Virus record (IMG/VR): IMGVR_UViG_3300025889_000510
Location: 1 to 32,985 of that record
DNA: 32,985 nt
Reading direction: 5' to 3' (one strand)
From: a virus
This document shows, piece after piece, positions 23,883 through 30,278 of this stretch. Made by a program: the position numbers and the translations under genes. The notes below the pieces were generated by a model. That model ran no database searches and was not told the DNA's origin. It saw nothing but the letters and a program-made list of their open reading frames with translations. Within the stretch, counting starts at the first letter, position 1; every line of letters begins with the position of its first letter.

Positions 23883-24249
23883 TCCGAAGAAGTTTAGGCC
23901 TGCGCTGTGTGGATATTGTTTCCTCCCAGCGCAAAGCCCTAGGCTTCTGATAAACAGCGATAGCATTTATGGATGCTGTTGCAAAGAACATTTAGAACTT
24001 ATACGCGAGGGTAAGAAATTGAAAAGAGTAGCAGTAGCTTGTGATGAAGGGATTGATTATACAATCAACGCAAGCAAACAATCTTATTTAGAAATATCTA
24101 AAAAGAATAAATCCTACATTCTCCACGAGTGGAGCAGAGAGGATCGTGAACTCTTTTACCTACGCATAGTTGATGCTTATTTGACTTGGGCTAATGAACA
24201 AGCAAGAACAGGCAAACTAGAGAAGGTAATAGAGGATGGATCTATCTAA
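23845..24249 (+). CDS. Zinc-binding-motif protein
   Basis: A 134-residue protein with a GTG start at 23845, eight bases after AGGAG (23832-23836), inside the SSB-like gene. The N-terminus carries C22-x2-C25 (CGYC) and a second cluster CCCKEH at about 44-49, a likely zinc site. A helical middle (CKEHLELIREGKKLKRVAV) and a C-terminal part with DRELFYLRIVDAYLTWANEQARTGK follow. The function is unknown; place suggests replication or recombination. It overlaps the primase-helicase start by 14 bases. Confidence 0.65.
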   Translation: MLARKNQTKYHFNPKKFRPALCGYCFLPAQSPRLLINSDSIYGCCCKEHLELIREGKKLKRVAVACDEGIDYTINASKQSYLEISKKNKSYILHEWSREDRELFYLRIVDAYLTWANEQARTGKLEKVIEDGSI

Positions 24250-26062
24250 GTATTTAGCAAACTATAAAGAGCAATCCAAAGTCAGGATGCCAGATCTCAA
24301 TGATTTGGTAGGGGAGTTAAGCAATCATGGTCTGCAAGTAGATCATCTGGACACAAGTGGAAACTTGGTGCGCGTGCGCGTGAGCGAGGGGCTAGGATCT
24401 AAAGCAGATAGATCCAATCAGAAATCAGGTTGGTATGTTGTTAATGAATTATCAGGTAATTACTTTGCTACCTTTGGTAATTGGAAAACAGGATTTGAAG
24501 GCAAATGGAGTTCTATAGATACCAGCACACTTAGCCCTGTAGATACCGCTAAATTAAAACAACAAATGGCGGAGGCTCAACAGAGGCTGGAAGAAATTAA
24601 GAAAAATAGGAACGAGGAAGTGGCAACAGAGGTAAACGAACTCTTTGCATCTTACAAAAATACGACTGAACATGAGTATCTCACAAATAAAAAAGTTAAA
24701 AGCTATGGTTTAAAAACAGATCCAAATGATAGTTTGGTTGTTCCTGTGCATAATATCACAGGGGACATTCGTTCACTACAGTACATTGATAAAAATGGCA
24801 ATAAAAAGTTTTATCCAGGCGGAGAGATCAAAGGCAATATGTTTTGTCTTGGTTTCAGCGTGGATGAATTACCACATATAAAAGAGCTTATCGTTGTCGA
24901 GGGTTACGCAACTGCTGCGACTGTATATGAAGCTACTAAGATACCAACCGCGTGTGTTTTTTCTGCAAACTTTGGGATGAGGGCAGTTAAAAACATCAGA
25001 GGAGTATCACAATGCAAAATATACATAGCCCTAGACAACGATATAAGCTCTGTGGGACAACGAAATACACAAGACATAGCAAATGCCTACCCTAATTGTT
25101 TCAAGCGCATACCGAGCATTACAGGCGATTACAATGATATGTATTTAGAACACGGATTAGAGCGTGTTGCTAAAGAAATCATAACCAGCAGTTTAGGTAT
25201 TACAAGATTCTCTATAAAACGCCTAACAGGCGAGCCACCCAAGCGTGAATTTCTTGTGGATAAGTTTTTAGAAAAAGGTAAGCCATCTATATTTGCAGGT
25301 ATTGGTGGCGTGGGTAAATCTATGTTGGCCTTAGATCTTGCATTAAAAGTTACTAGAGGTCATGGCACTTGGTTTGGTCATCCTATTATTAAATCTGGTA
25401 ATGTGGTTTATATAAGCGCAGAGGATGATCAACACGAATTGCATAGAAGGATTATGGCTTTAGATCCTGAACAAAAAAGGTATGACACTTTATATGATAC
25501 TTTTGCCTATACCATTCCTGATACCGAACAAACTATGACACTTCTTAGAGATAACAAAGATGGTTTACATATCACCGAACAAGCCAATGAATTAATAGAT
25601 GAGCTAGGCAAGATTAACGATCTGGCCTTAGTGATTCTTGATCCGATCCAAGCAATGAGTGCAGCTCCGTTGTCGTCAAGCAATGAAGCAGCACAATTAT
25701 ATGGTCAGCTGTGCGCCTCTATCTCCTCGCAATTAGGAGCAAGCGTTATGAGCATCCATCACATGAGTAAAGCTGCTCTTTCTCATACTGATGATCCTAT
25801 GCTTGCACGCTCCTATATTAGAGGCGCAACAGCCCTTGTGGATTCAGCACGCCAGGCATTTGGTCTGTGGCTTGCGAAAGAGGAGGAAGCAGAGCGCATC
25901 TGCATTGATGAGGGCGTAGAGTTTGATCCTTTGCGCGTGGTGCGCGGTGGGGTGGTGAAATCTAACTCTAGCGAGATAGACACTAAAGTAAAAACTCTCT
26001 TTAGGCGCGGTGCGGTGCTAGAGCCTTATGAGGAAAACAAATTTAACTTCGGAGAATTTTAA
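24236..26062 (+). CDS. Primase-helicase (Toprim plus RepA-like AAA_25 ATPase)
   Basis: A 608-residue two-domain protein. Residues about 160-310 form a Toprim-type module: VVEGYATAATVYEA (E222), CVFSANFGMRAVKNI, then IALDNDI with D267 and D269, the metal-binding triad of plasmid-type primases. Residues about 345-590 are a hexameric helicase-like ATPase: Walker A GIGGVGKS (355-362), VVYISAEDD, Walker B end at D469 in LVILDPIQ, and MSIHHMSK as a sensor. No N-terminal zinc finger is seen. It should start and unwind replication forks. A CG-rich patch near 25,900-26,020 stands out. It precedes the methyltransferase (TAATG overlap). Confidence 0.85.
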   Translation: MDLSKYLANYKEQSKVRMPDLNDLVGELSNHGLQVDHLDTSGNLVRVRVSEGLGSKADRSNQKSGWYVVNELSGNYFATFGNWKTGFEGKWSSIDTSTLSPVDTAKLKQQMAEAQQRLEEIKKNRNEEVATEVNELFASYKNTTEHEYLTNKKVKSYGLKTDPNDSLVVPVHNITGDIRSLQYIDKNGNKKFYPGGEIKGNMFCLGFSVDELPHIKELIVVEGYATAATVYEATKIPTACVFSANFGMRAVKNIRGVSQCKIYIALDNDISSVGQRNTQDIANAYPNCFKRIPSITGDYNDMYLEHGLERVAKEIITSSLGITRFSIKRLTGEPPKREFLVDKFLEKGKPSIFAGIGGVGKSMLALDLALKVTRGHGTWFGHPIIKSGNVVYISAEDDQHELHRRIMALDPEQKRYDTLYDTFAYTIPDTEQTMTLLRDNKDGLHITEQANELIDELGKINDLALVILDPIQAMSAAPLSSSNEAAQLYGQLCASISSQLGASVMSIHHMSKAALSHTDDPMLARSYIRGATALVDSARQAFGLWLAKEEEAERICIDEGVEFDPLRVVRGGVVKSNSSEIDTKVKTLFRRGAVLEPYEENKFNFGEF

Positions 26063-27240
26063 TGAAAGTATTAAGTTTATTTGATGGGATGAGCTGCGGA
26101 CAGATAGCTCTTAATCGTCTTGGCATTAAAGTGGACACTTACTATGCGAGCGAGATTGATAAATACGCTATGGAGATTACGCAAAAGAACTTTCCAAAAA
26201 CCATACAAATTGGGGATGTGTGCGCGGTGCGTGGGGAAGATTATCAAGATGTGGATTTAATATTAGCAGGCTCACCATGTCAGGGATTTAGTTTTGCAGG
26301 AAAGCAATTAGCATTTAATGATCCAAGATCTGCACTTTTCTTTGAATTTATTAGGCTGTTAAAAGAAATTAAGCCGAAATATTTTTTATTAGAAAATGTA
26401 AAAATGAAAAAAGAATACTTACAGATTATCAGCGAGCAAGTATCAGCCTGTTACCCAGAGATACCATTTGGTATTGAGCCTATCTTTATTAATAGTTCTT
26501 TGGTTAGCGCACAATCAAGACAAAGATATTATTGGACTAATATTCCAAACATCACCCAACCAGAGGAAAGAGGGATTGTGTTAAGGGATATATTGGAAGA
26601 AGATCCAAGCGAAAACCCTGTTAAAGATACTGCAAGAAACCAAAGGCATTATAAAAATATTGATGAAAAGTCATTGTGTATGACTGCCACTATGTATAAG
26701 GGTGCAGGTAACAATGGTATGACTTTAGTTCCAATAAGGGCAGGCGCCTGGAGAGGGAGATCATTAGATGAAAGCGGTAAAAATGTTAAATGGAAAGAAA
26801 CTACTCCAAAGCAAATGCTAGAAACTAGAAAAGATGAAAAGAGTAACGCTGTTAGTACCTTCACCAAAGATAATGTAGTTGTTACTTTTTCTGAAGATAG
26901 AATAAATAAATTTAAAGAAACATTAAAAGATGATCCAAAACCATCAGCAAATGGGATTATACAATTAAACAATCCAAGTCATTCAAGCAGTAGAGTTTAT
27001 TCTCCAGAGGGTAAATCTCCAACATTGATGGCTGGTAATAGTGGTGGTGGAAAAGAGCCAGTAAAAATTAATGATGGTGTTTACTGGCGAAAATTAACTC
27101 CTGTTGAGTGCGAACGATTACAAACAGTGCCAGATAATTACACCGAAGGCGTATCCAATACCCAACGCTATAAAATGCTTGGTAACGGATGGACTGTGGA
27201 AGTTATCTGCCACATTCTTAAAAATATGGAGAGCGTATGA
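26062..27240 (+). CDS. C5-cytosine DNA methyltransferase
   Basis: A 392-residue enzyme. Motif I is LFDGMSCG (6-13), motif IV GSPCQGFS with the catalytic C73, motif VI ENV (111-113), motif VIII QSRQRYYW (151-158), and the C-terminal motifs IX (RKLTPVECERLQ) and X (LGNGWTVEV). The target-recognition region (about 160-330) is long and unusual, with no match I recognise, so the target site cannot be read. No restriction enzyme gene is near, so it is an orphan enzyme, presumably protecting phage DNA from host restriction or marking it. It is TAATG-coupled to the helicase and ATGA-coupled to the next small gene. Confidence 0.92.
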   Translation: MKVLSLFDGMSCGQIALNRLGIKVDTYYASEIDKYAMEITQKNFPKTIQIGDVCAVRGEDYQDVDLILAGSPCQGFSFAGKQLAFNDPRSALFFEFIRLLKEIKPKYFLLENVKMKKEYLQIISEQVSACYPEIPFGIEPIFINSSLVSAQSRQRYYWTNIPNITQPEERGIVLRDILEEDPSENPVKDTARNQRHYKNIDEKSLCMTATMYKGAGNNGMTLVPIRAGAWRGRSLDESGKNVKWKETTPKQMLETRKDEKSNAVSTFTKDNVVVTFSEDRINKFKETLKDDPKPSANGIIQLNNPSHSSSRVYSPEGKSPTLMAGNSGGGKEPVKINDGVYWRKLTPVECERLQTVPDNYTEGVSNTQRYKMLGNGWTVEVICHILKNMESV

Positions 27241-27314
27241 GCGACTTAATGATAACTAACTTAACTGTATTCCTGGCTGTGTTAGCTATATGGATGATAT
27301 GGAGGCAAGAATGA
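27237..27314 (+). CDS. Tiny single-membrane-segment peptide
   Basis: A 25-residue ORF (MSDLMITNLTVFLAVLAIWMIWRQE) that starts in ATGA with the methyltransferase and ends in ATGA with the next gene. Almost all of residues 5-21 is hydrophobic, ending in charged RQE, so it would be a membrane peptide. Both junctions are of the coupled type used throughout the operon, which supports it despite its size. Function unknown. Confidence 0.45.
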   Translation: MSDLMITNLTVFLAVLAIWMIWRQE

Positions 27315-27400
27315 AAGACGAATGTCCTAACTGTAATGGCTGTGGCACATTACCAACCAATGAAGTTTGCGAGTATTGCAACGGAACAGGGAGAGAGTGA
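27311..27400 (+). CDS. Tiny zinc-finger-type peptide
   Basis: A 29-residue ORF with two C-x2-C pairs of the form CPNCNGCG and CEYCNGTG, one near each end, as in the zinc centres of DnaJ-like zinc fingers. It is coupled by ATGA upstream and TGATG downstream. If translated it should bind one zinc ion. Function unknown; interest lies in its compact, plausible motif. Confidence 0.55.
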   Translation: MKDECPNCNGCGTLPTNEVCEYCNGTGRE

Positions 27401-27522
27401 TGTCAGGTAAAGGCGATAAACCAAGACCAATGAAAGATAGAGAAAGATTTGAAAAAGAATTTGATCGTATCTTTAACCAAAGAAAGGAGAAAAAAGATGG
27501 CAATAAAACTAATACTAAGTAG
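27400..27522 (+). CDS. Small phage protein of the MSGKGDKPRP type
   Basis: A 40-residue basic protein starting MSGKGDKPRP. This start, followed by a charged helix with R.RFEKEFDRIF, recurs in tiny proteins of many tailed phages. It is TGATG-coupled to the zinc peptide and overlaps the next gene by 26 bases. Function unknown. Confidence 0.65.
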   Translation: MSGKGDKPRPMKDRERFEKEFDRIFNQRKEKKDGNKTNTK

Positions 27523-27670
27523 CGAAGATAAAAACATTCTCAACGAAGCGCTAAGACAATACGCGCTCCCAACCATGAATAAAAAGAAGCAAACGCTCGA
27601 AGAAAAACGATTTGTGGCCCAGATCGAGAGCCTCATAATGCAGATAAATTTCAGCAAGGAAATACACTAA
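27497..27670 (+). CDS. Small helical protein, last gene before the origin-like region
   Basis: A 57-residue protein (MAIKLILSSEDKNILNEALRQYALPT...). I chose the ATG at 27497 because AAAGGAG lies eight bases upstream; an upstream in-frame start at 27449 has none. It is helical and basic. The next 240 bases carry the repeat region, so this gene closes the early operon. Function unknown. Confidence 0.65.
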   Translation: MAIKLILSSEDKNILNEALRQYALPTMNKKKQTLEEKRFVAQIESLIMQINFSKEIH

Positions 27671-27681
27671 TGAATGTTACT

Positions 27682-27757
27682 AACATATCCAATAACCTAG
27701 GCGAACATGTCCAACACCCTAGGCGAACATATCCAACGAAGGTAACTAACATATCCA
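27682..27757. repeat. Four iteron-like repeats at exact 22-bp pitch
   Basis: The core AACATATCCA begins at 27682, 27704 (AACATGTCCA), 27726 and 27748: a spacing of exactly 22 bases each time, near two helical turns. The first two units also share CCTAGGCG. The 22-base period is not a multiple of three, so these are DNA-level repeats, not coding ones. They end at an AT-rich stretch and precede a winged-helix protein gene. Confidence 0.85.
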
Positions 27758-27789
27758 TATATCCAATATATAAGAATTATATATGTATG

Positions 27790-27824
27790 AGAGAGGTAAA
27801 ATGCTGTCGCATTTTCCCCTCTCT
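27790..27824. other. Long hairpin in the origin-like region
   Basis: AGAGAGG (27790-27796) pairs with CCTCTCT (27818-27824), and AAAATGC (27798-27804) with GCATTTT (27809-27815), with a TGTC loop and a small bulge (one base against two): 14 pairs in all. No T run follows, so it is not a standard terminator. It could be an initiator or single-strand structure. Confidence 0.7.
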
Positions 27825-27879
27825 AAGCGCACTCGCGAAGTCTAACGCTCACTCGCGCACAAAGGTGGAATTAGGCGCA

Positions 27880-27896
27880 CTTGCGCGAAGCGCAAG
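27880..27896. other. Compact GC hairpin with GAA loop
   Basis: CTTGCGC and GCGCAAG form a perfect seven-base-pair stem closed by the three-base loop GAA, a very stable type in single-stranded DNA. It lies 16 bases before the winged-helix gene, so it could affect its translation or serve as a recognised structure in the origin. Confidence 0.65.
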
Positions 27897-27911
27897 CGCA
27901 GGGGGTGCGAG

Positions 27912-28352
27912 GTGAGAAGGGAGCAAAATTATTGGTGGATGACACCGACAGAGATAGACGATCCCAAGCGAAGCGGTTTAATCCGACTTAGCGCGGTGCG
28001 CGAGCAGAAAGACTTTGCGCATGTGCGGAATATTGTTTGGCGTTGGTATAGGCGCGAGGTGGCAGGGAGAACAGATCTTACGCCTAGCGCGAAGCTGTGT
28101 GCCTGGTCGCTAACGGAACGCTGGCGCTGGGAAACTTATTCTTCACACGATGCCATAGCGTATTACGCCAAAATGGTTGGTTTACATAGAAAGACCTGTG
28201 GGAGAGCTATTACCGAGTTAATAGAAAAAGAGGTGGTGTGGTGCGTGCTTGAAGATGAAAAGCGCAGGTTAAGAAAATCCCAGGCAGGTGGTAAAAAGCA
28301 CTTTTTATTGGTGGGGTTAGGCTATCTACTAAAGGAGGGAGAGTTAAGATAG
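27912..28352 (+). CDS. Winged-helix (HTH_36-like) protein, candidate replication initiator
   Basis: A 146-residue basic protein with a GTG start (27912); an in-frame ATG at 27939 is an alternative. The middle reads LTPSAKLCAWSLTERW, then SSHDAIAYYAKMVGLHRKTCGRAITELIEKEVVW, the helix-turn-helix and wing pattern common in plasmid replication proteins and phage replisome organisers. It lies directly after the iteron-like repeats, so it may bind them, as Rep proteins bind iterons, with the primase-helicase as the likely recruit. A role as a repressor is also possible. Codon use is GC-rich compared with the structural genes. Confidence 0.65.
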   Translation: MRREQNYWWMTPTEIDDPKRSGLIRLSAVREQKDFAHVRNIVWRWYRREVAGRTDLTPSAKLCAWSLTERWRWETYSSHDAIAYYAKMVGLHRKTCGRAITELIEKEVVWCVLEDEKRRLRKSQAGGKKHFLLVGLGYLLKEGELR

Positions 28353-28375
28353 CCTATTAATACCCCATGAAAGGA

Positions 28376-28421
28376 GGGCGCGCGCTCTGTGTGTGGGTGG
28401 GGGGATGTCGAACACGCGCCC
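28376..28421. repeat. Inverted repeat between convergent genes
   Basis: GGGCGCG (28376-28382) and CGCGCCC (28415-28421) form seven pairs around a 32-base G/T-rich loop that includes a GGGTGGGGGG run. It separates the rightward winged-helix gene from the leftward small-gene operon and may act as a bidirectional terminator, but there is no T run on either side, so it could also be a structured or processing site. Confidence 0.5.
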
Positions 28422-28425
28422 AAAA

Positions 28426-28605
28426 CTAGATGATTCTTCCGTTCTTGGTTACTACTGCGAGTTTATCTCCGTATTGGTCTTTTAAGATCCAATCGCCCTC
28501 AGTAGTTTGTATTGATGTTTCTCTGCTAGCGTAGGGTAACTCTCCTATATAACCTCTATCGCGTAGACTGCAATGGTATTTGTGTTCCGCCATTTCGTAA
28601 GTCAT
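28426..28605 (-). CDS. Small protein, end of leftward operon
   Basis: A 59-residue protein (MTYEMAEHKYHCSLRDRGYIG...) with TGAGG ahead of its ATG. It has a C-terminal strand pattern (DWILKDQYGDKLAVVTKNGRII) like a small SH3-type barrel, and its start overlaps the upstream gene's stop. It is too small to carry an obvious active site. Function unknown. Confidence 0.6.
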   Translation of the reverse strand: MTYEMAEHKYHCSLRDRGYIGELPYASRETSIQTTEGDWILKDQYGDKLAVVTKNGRII

Positions 28606-28796
28606 GCTGAATACCTCAATGCTCTGGACATAGCATCATTTTCCGCGTCCCATTGTTCCGCGTAAGTTTTCCAAGTTTTGTATTCGCCTTTAGGGGTACA
28701 TTCTTTAATTGCATATCCGTTTTTTAATTGTTGGATAACAATTATAGGATTTCCATTTTCGCGTTTAGCGATACTTTCCCAAATAATATTTTTCAT
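28602..28796 (-). CDS. Small hypothetical protein, leftward operon
   Basis: A 64-residue protein. I chose the ATG at 28796 because GGAGG lies five bases upstream and it forms TAATG with the previous gene's stop; an earlier ATG at 28808 is part of that site itself. Residues 1-40 form strands (NPIIVIQQLKNGYAIKECTPKGEYKTWK), then a helix (AEQWDAENDAMSRALR). It overlaps the next gene by four bases. Function unknown. Confidence 0.65.
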   Translation of the reverse strand: MKNIIWESIAKRENGNPIIVIQQLKNGYAIKECTPKGEYKTWKTYAEQWDAENDAMSRALRYSA

Positions 28797-29044
28797 TATC
28801 TCCTCCATATTGTTTTTGGTTTTTCTGTTGGTTGTTCGTTAATGCTTTCTAGTAATGCCCTTTTAATGTTGGTTAAGCTGTGGCCCTTTGTGTCCAGAAT
28901 CTTAAAATCATTTAATCTTGGTTTATAGGTAGCATGTTTATAAGCGCGATATAGTGCGCTTTTGTCGTCATCCATAGAGCCTTTGTATGTCCACTCAATT
29001 TGATCTCCCTCATAGTTAAAATAAAATTTAGCGTTATTAATCAT
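28796..29044 (-). CDS. Small hypothetical protein, leftward operon
   Basis: An 82-residue protein. The ATG at 29044 is preceded by AAGGAGGGAAAAG, better than the in-frame ATG at 29065. It reads NAKFYFNYEGDQIEWTYKGSM..., mixed strand and helix with a basic tail (EKPKTIWRR). Its start lies within the end of the upstream membrane peptide gene. Function unknown. Confidence 0.65.
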   Translation of the reverse strand: MINNAKFYFNYEGDQIEWTYKGSMDDDKSALYRAYKHATYKPRLNDFKILDTKGHSLTNIKRALLESINEQPTEKPKTIWRR

Positions 29045-29150
29045 CTTTTCCCTCCTTGTAATCAATGTACGCGTTGCCTAGTAGCATAGTAAGAATGGCT
29101 AACAATCCTGTAGTGAATAAAATAATAAACCCTTTTAGGATCGTAGCCAT
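29037..29150 (-). CDS. Tiny single-membrane-segment protein
   Basis: A 37-residue protein (MATILKGFIILFTTGLLAILTM...). Residues about 4-26 form one strong membrane segment, followed by a charged tail (YIDYKEGKDD). Its end overlaps the start of the next gene by eight bases, and it begins six bases after the upstream stop. No strong ribosome site precedes it, so it may depend on coupling. Confidence 0.55.
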   Translation of the reverse strand: MATILKGFIILFTTGLLAILTMLLGNAYIDYKEGKDD

Positions 29151-29155
29151 GTCTA

Positions 29156-29392
29156 TCAGTCGTTCTCCTCTTGTACGAAATAATCCGCGTTATTAGTTCC
29201 AATGCTTTGGTATTTATCCTCTAGGGTTTCTTCCTTTCTGCGCTTATCGTCATAGACTTTGACAGTCTTACCGCTTGGATAATGTTTAAGCATGTAATCC
29301 CAATCCGCCCTAGTTTCTAGGGTTGGTAAGTCTGTTCTTTCTTTGAAGATCTGGAAACGCCTTTTTTCTACTTTATCTTTATGCTCAGTCAT
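29156..29392 (-). CDS. Small charged protein, leftward operon
   Basis: A 78-residue protein. The ATG at 29392 has AGGAGG six bases upstream, which decides against the in-frame ATG at 29434. It is highly charged (MTEHKDKVEKRRFQIFKERTD...), with a WDYMLKHYPSGKTVKVYDD middle that resembles a short strand-turn. Function unknown. Confidence 0.6.
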   Translation of the reverse strand: MTEHKDKVEKRRFQIFKERTDLPTLETRADWDYMLKHYPSGKTVKVYDDKRRKEETLEDKYQSIGTNNADYFVQEEND

Positions 29393-29394
29393 AA

Positions 29395-29523
29395 TTAACC
29401 TCCTAAGAAAAGAAATAATAAAAGCGGAATGCAAACGATAGCGATTGACAGCTCAGTTATTAACCGAGCTGTATCCGTCCAATGAATTGGTTGTTGTGGT
29501 TTGTGGTTGATGTAGTCTTTCAT
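29395..29523 (-). CDS. Tiny protein with C-terminal membrane segment
   Basis: A 42-residue protein (MKDYINHKPQQPIHWTD...). Residues about 22-42 (ITELSIAIVCIPLLLFLFLGG) form a C-terminal membrane anchor. It starts in TAATG with the upstream Zn-ribbon gene, and its last codons encode the AGGAGG used by the next gene. Inside it lies an inverted repeat (29448-29472). Function unknown. Confidence 0.6.
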   Translation of the reverse strand: MKDYINHKPQQPIHWTDTARLITELSIAIVCIPLLLFLFLGG

Positions 29524-29711
29524 TATGAGTTCTCCTCTTGTTGCCATTCTCCACAATGTCCGCAGCTCCAATCATTAACCGGATGCGGCGCAAAGGTCAT
29601 TTCTCCGGTTTGATTGCATTTAATGCATTTGTAATTACTACCATCATCTAAAGGGTTTCCGGTAATTAATACATCGTTTATGTCATATAAAGGTGATTTT
29701 TGAAAATTCAT
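29523..29711 (-). CDS. Small zinc-ribbon protein
   Basis: A 62-residue protein with two C-x2-C pairs, CIKC (29-32) and CGHC (50-53), separated by 17 residues, a typical zinc ribbon. AAGGAGG lies seven bases before the ATG. The start is coupled by TAATG. Similar small ribbons in phages often bind nucleic acid or other proteins. Function unknown. Confidence 0.7.
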   Translation of the reverse strand: MNFQKSPLYDINDVLITGNPLDDGSNYKCIKCNQTGEMTFAPHPVNDWSCGHCGEWQQEENS

Positions 29712-29926
29712 TACGCCACCTCCTTAGGATCGTATTCTCTTATATCCTCAGAGGGAAAGACTTGATCATTCATTTCCTCGTTTAGTCGCTCTCTCGCTAT
29801 CTTCTCAGCATCAAACCAGGAATCGGCTTTGATGTCATAGTATGCGACATACTCAACGCATATCCTCACATTGTAGGTGCTTTGTGTTATGTCTTTGTCG
29901 GTTGCTTGTTTAAATGTGATATTCAT
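29711..29926 (-). CDS. Small protein, leftward operon
   Basis: A 71-residue protein with GAGGAGG before the ATG. It has strands (YNVRICVEYVAYYDIKADSW) and a helix (FDAEKIARERLNEEMND), an arrangement resembling a small alpha-beta domain of the kind seen in many phage 'DpnD/PcfM-like' proteins. I am not certain of that family. It is TAATG-coupled on both sides and ends KEVA, the codons of which carry the next gene's ribosome site. Confidence 0.65.
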   Translation of the reverse strand: MNITFKQATDKDITQSTYNVRICVEYVAYYDIKADSWFDAEKIARERLNEEMNDQVFPSEDIREYDPKEVA

Positions 29927-30243
29927 TACGCTACCTCCTCAGATCTCATAATTTGATCACAAGTAATTTCTACAGCAAGCCATGCCATTTTATTTTTGAA
30001 TGTTATATCGCTGTCTACAAATCCATCTTCTGAATTTACAAAACTTAACACAGTCATATCAAGCTCTTCTGCAAATTGAGAAACGATCTCCCATATTTCC
30101 TCTTTGTGGTTATCGTAAAAATCCACAGTATCAGAATAATAGATTAGATCGTTACAGCATCCGTTTACACATCCATATTCTGCGATTGCTTGGATGTCGT
30201 CTTTGGTTTGGGTTTCTAATACCCATGATTTAATGTTTTTCAT
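29926..30243 (-). CDS. First protein of the leftward small-gene operon
   Basis: A 105-residue protein with AAGGAGAG before the ATG. It reads MKNIKSWVLETQTKDDIQAIAEYGCVNGCCNDLIYYSDTVDFYD, shown here by its parts IAEYGCVNGCCNDLIYY and EEIWEIVSQFAEELDMTV. The Cys-rich G-C-x3-G-C-C motif and the D/E-rich remainder match a small family in marine phages that I believe is DUF7222; I am unsure of the number. It is the first gene after the leftward promoter. Function unknown. Confidence 0.7.
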   Translation of the reverse strand: MKNIKSWVLETQTKDDIQAIAEYGCVNGCCNDLIYYSDTVDFYDNHKEEIWEIVSQFAEELDMTVLSFVNSEDGFVDSDITFKNKMAWLAVEITCDQIMRSEEVA

Positions 30244-30278
30244 TTTAACTCTCCTTAATAAATGATTAACAATGACTT

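Larger units (their letters stand above)
27670..27911 (+). other. Candidate replication origin (iterons, AT-rich stretch, hairpins)
   Basis: No credible gene covers these 242 bases; one ORF runs through but looks spurious. In order: four 22-bp iteron-like units (27682-27757 cores), an AT-rich stretch (about 27751-27789) of unwinding-element type, a strong hairpin (27790-27824) and a GC hairpin (27880-27896). The winged-helix protein begins at 27912. Iterons next to an AT-rich stretch and a Rep-type gene are classical features of plasmid and some phage origins. The origin call is inference from layout; a regulatory region for the adjacent gene is the main alternative. Confidence 0.55.

Noticed and set aside
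27682-27757. Possible CRISPR-like array (regular repeats)
   Set aside because: The repeat core is only 10 bases, the pitch is 22 bases, parts of the intervals are also repeated (CCTAGGCG), and no cas genes are near. Iterons fit better.
27670-27915. An 81-codon rightward ORF through the repeat region, coupled by TAATG to the preceding gene
   Set aside because: It runs through 22-bp DNA repeats that are out of step with codons, has no recognisable pattern, and its second half is low-complexity. The coupled start and GTGA end keep a small possibility that it is translated.
28388-28405. G-quadruplex in the G-rich run
   Set aside because: There are G runs (GGGTGGGGGG and GGG upstream), but four well-spaced runs are lacking without splitting one long run, so the case is weak.
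28367-28429. A 20-codon ORF between the winged-helix gene and the leftward operon
   Set aside because: Too short, overlaps the inverted repeat and G-rich run, and has no recognisable pattern.
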